Below, piece after piece: positions 4,928 through 5,111 of a DNA stretch of 5,111 nt. The notes beneath the pieces were generated by a model that worked only from the letters and a program-made list of their open reading frames with translations, was not told where the DNA came from and searched no databases. This DNA is from Planctomycetota bacterium. Lineage in GTDB: Bacteria; Planctomycetota; Phycisphaerae; Sedimentisphaerales; Anaerobacaceae. Within the stretch, counting starts at the first letter, position 1. Each line of letters starts with the position of its first letter. The translations under genes were made by a program, and so were the position numbers. The stretch lies in contig JAFNGF010000419.1 of the NCBI GenBank assembly GCA_017885385.1, positions 264 to 5,374 on the forward strand, written 5' to 3'.

Positions 4928-5111
4928 CTGGTCTATCCCTCACGGGATACCAGTTGGGTGTCACGAACATCCATCGTATCGGGCTTCCCGTGTTGCACCA
5001 GGTTTCCTTGTGCATACATGCCGTCGCCACTACCCCGGCGGAAACGTTGAGTGCCGTCGTTCATCTTGCTCAACGTCATCGACCTCGCCCGTTACATGGT
5101 CGGGTCGGCTT
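4928..5111 (-). repeat. Intron domain I repeat, copy in intron A
   Basis: Direct repeat of 2904-3087 (168 of 184 identical by hand count). It reaches the window edge, so the true repeat is longer. It includes the conserved GUGA-loop hairpin at 4934-4949. Being in the same orientation, the pair could recombine and delete the roughly 2-kb unit between the copies. Confidence 0.95.

Larger units (their letters stand above)
3328..5111 (-). mobile_element. Group II intron A, nearly complete; 5' end beyond window
   Basis: Retroelement consisting of a catalytic intron RNA and an intron-encoded maturase. In order on the minus strand: the distal part of domain I (5111-4928), small stems in the place of domains II/III (about 4927-4881), the maturase gene (4880-3486), domain V (3473-3441), and domain VI (3437-3331) with a 3' end at 3328 (...CTCTAC, matching the AY rule). 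If it is collinear with intron B its 5' end should lie about 204 bp past the right edge, near position 5315, giving an intron of about 2.0 kb. The RNA landmarks look intact; the maturase has a nonsense codon. It may therefore splice only with a maturase supplied in trans, or with stop-codon readthrough. Confidence 0.93.

Overview
This is a bacterial accessory or mobile-DNA segment in which every recognisable gene lies on the minus strand, so transcription runs from high to low coordinates. There is no tRNA, rRNA or core gene to fix the host. The large serine recombinase with a small upstream partner, plus a group II intron maturase without an HNH domain, would fit several bacterial phyla; the taxon is left open.

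Layout in transcription order. (1) 5111 to 3328: most of a group II intron ('intron A'). Its 5' end lies beyond the right edge. It holds the tail of domain I, small domains II/III, a reverse transcriptase/maturase gene, domain V and domain VI with a clear bulged branch-point adenosine. The maturase frame is broken by one in-frame amber codon (TAG at 4220-4218). (2) 3327 to 3292: a 36-nt exon-like spacer. (3) 3291 to about 2904 (perhaps 2862): the 5' part of a second, related intron ('intron B') in the same orientation. It starts with GTGTG, has an IBS1/EBS1 match, and is 91% identical to intron A over the 184 bp that can be compared. Its domain IV ORF, domain V and domain VI are not in the window.

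(4) Directly after the intron B fragment come a radical SAM gene related to spore photoproduct lyase (2825 or 2855 to 1875) and, 27 bp later, a three-helix membrane protein whose cytoplasmic tail carries two AT-hook-like GRPKK motifs (1847 to 1308). The two genes probably form one transcription unit. Their joint function is not known to me. (5) 1307 to 913: 395 bp without a convincing gene, containing mutually exclusive hairpins and a larger imperfect dyad. (6) A 68-aa hypothetical protein (912 to 706) is followed after one base by a large serine recombinase (704 to the left edge, C-terminus missing). The TAG-T-ATG junction indicates translational coupling.

The most unusual points are the amber-split but otherwise intact maturase, the tandem intron with an abrupt transition into a radical SAM cassette, the enlarged domain VI of intron A, and the membrane-anchored AT-hook-like protein. 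All calls come from reading motifs and pairing by eye; no database search was run.
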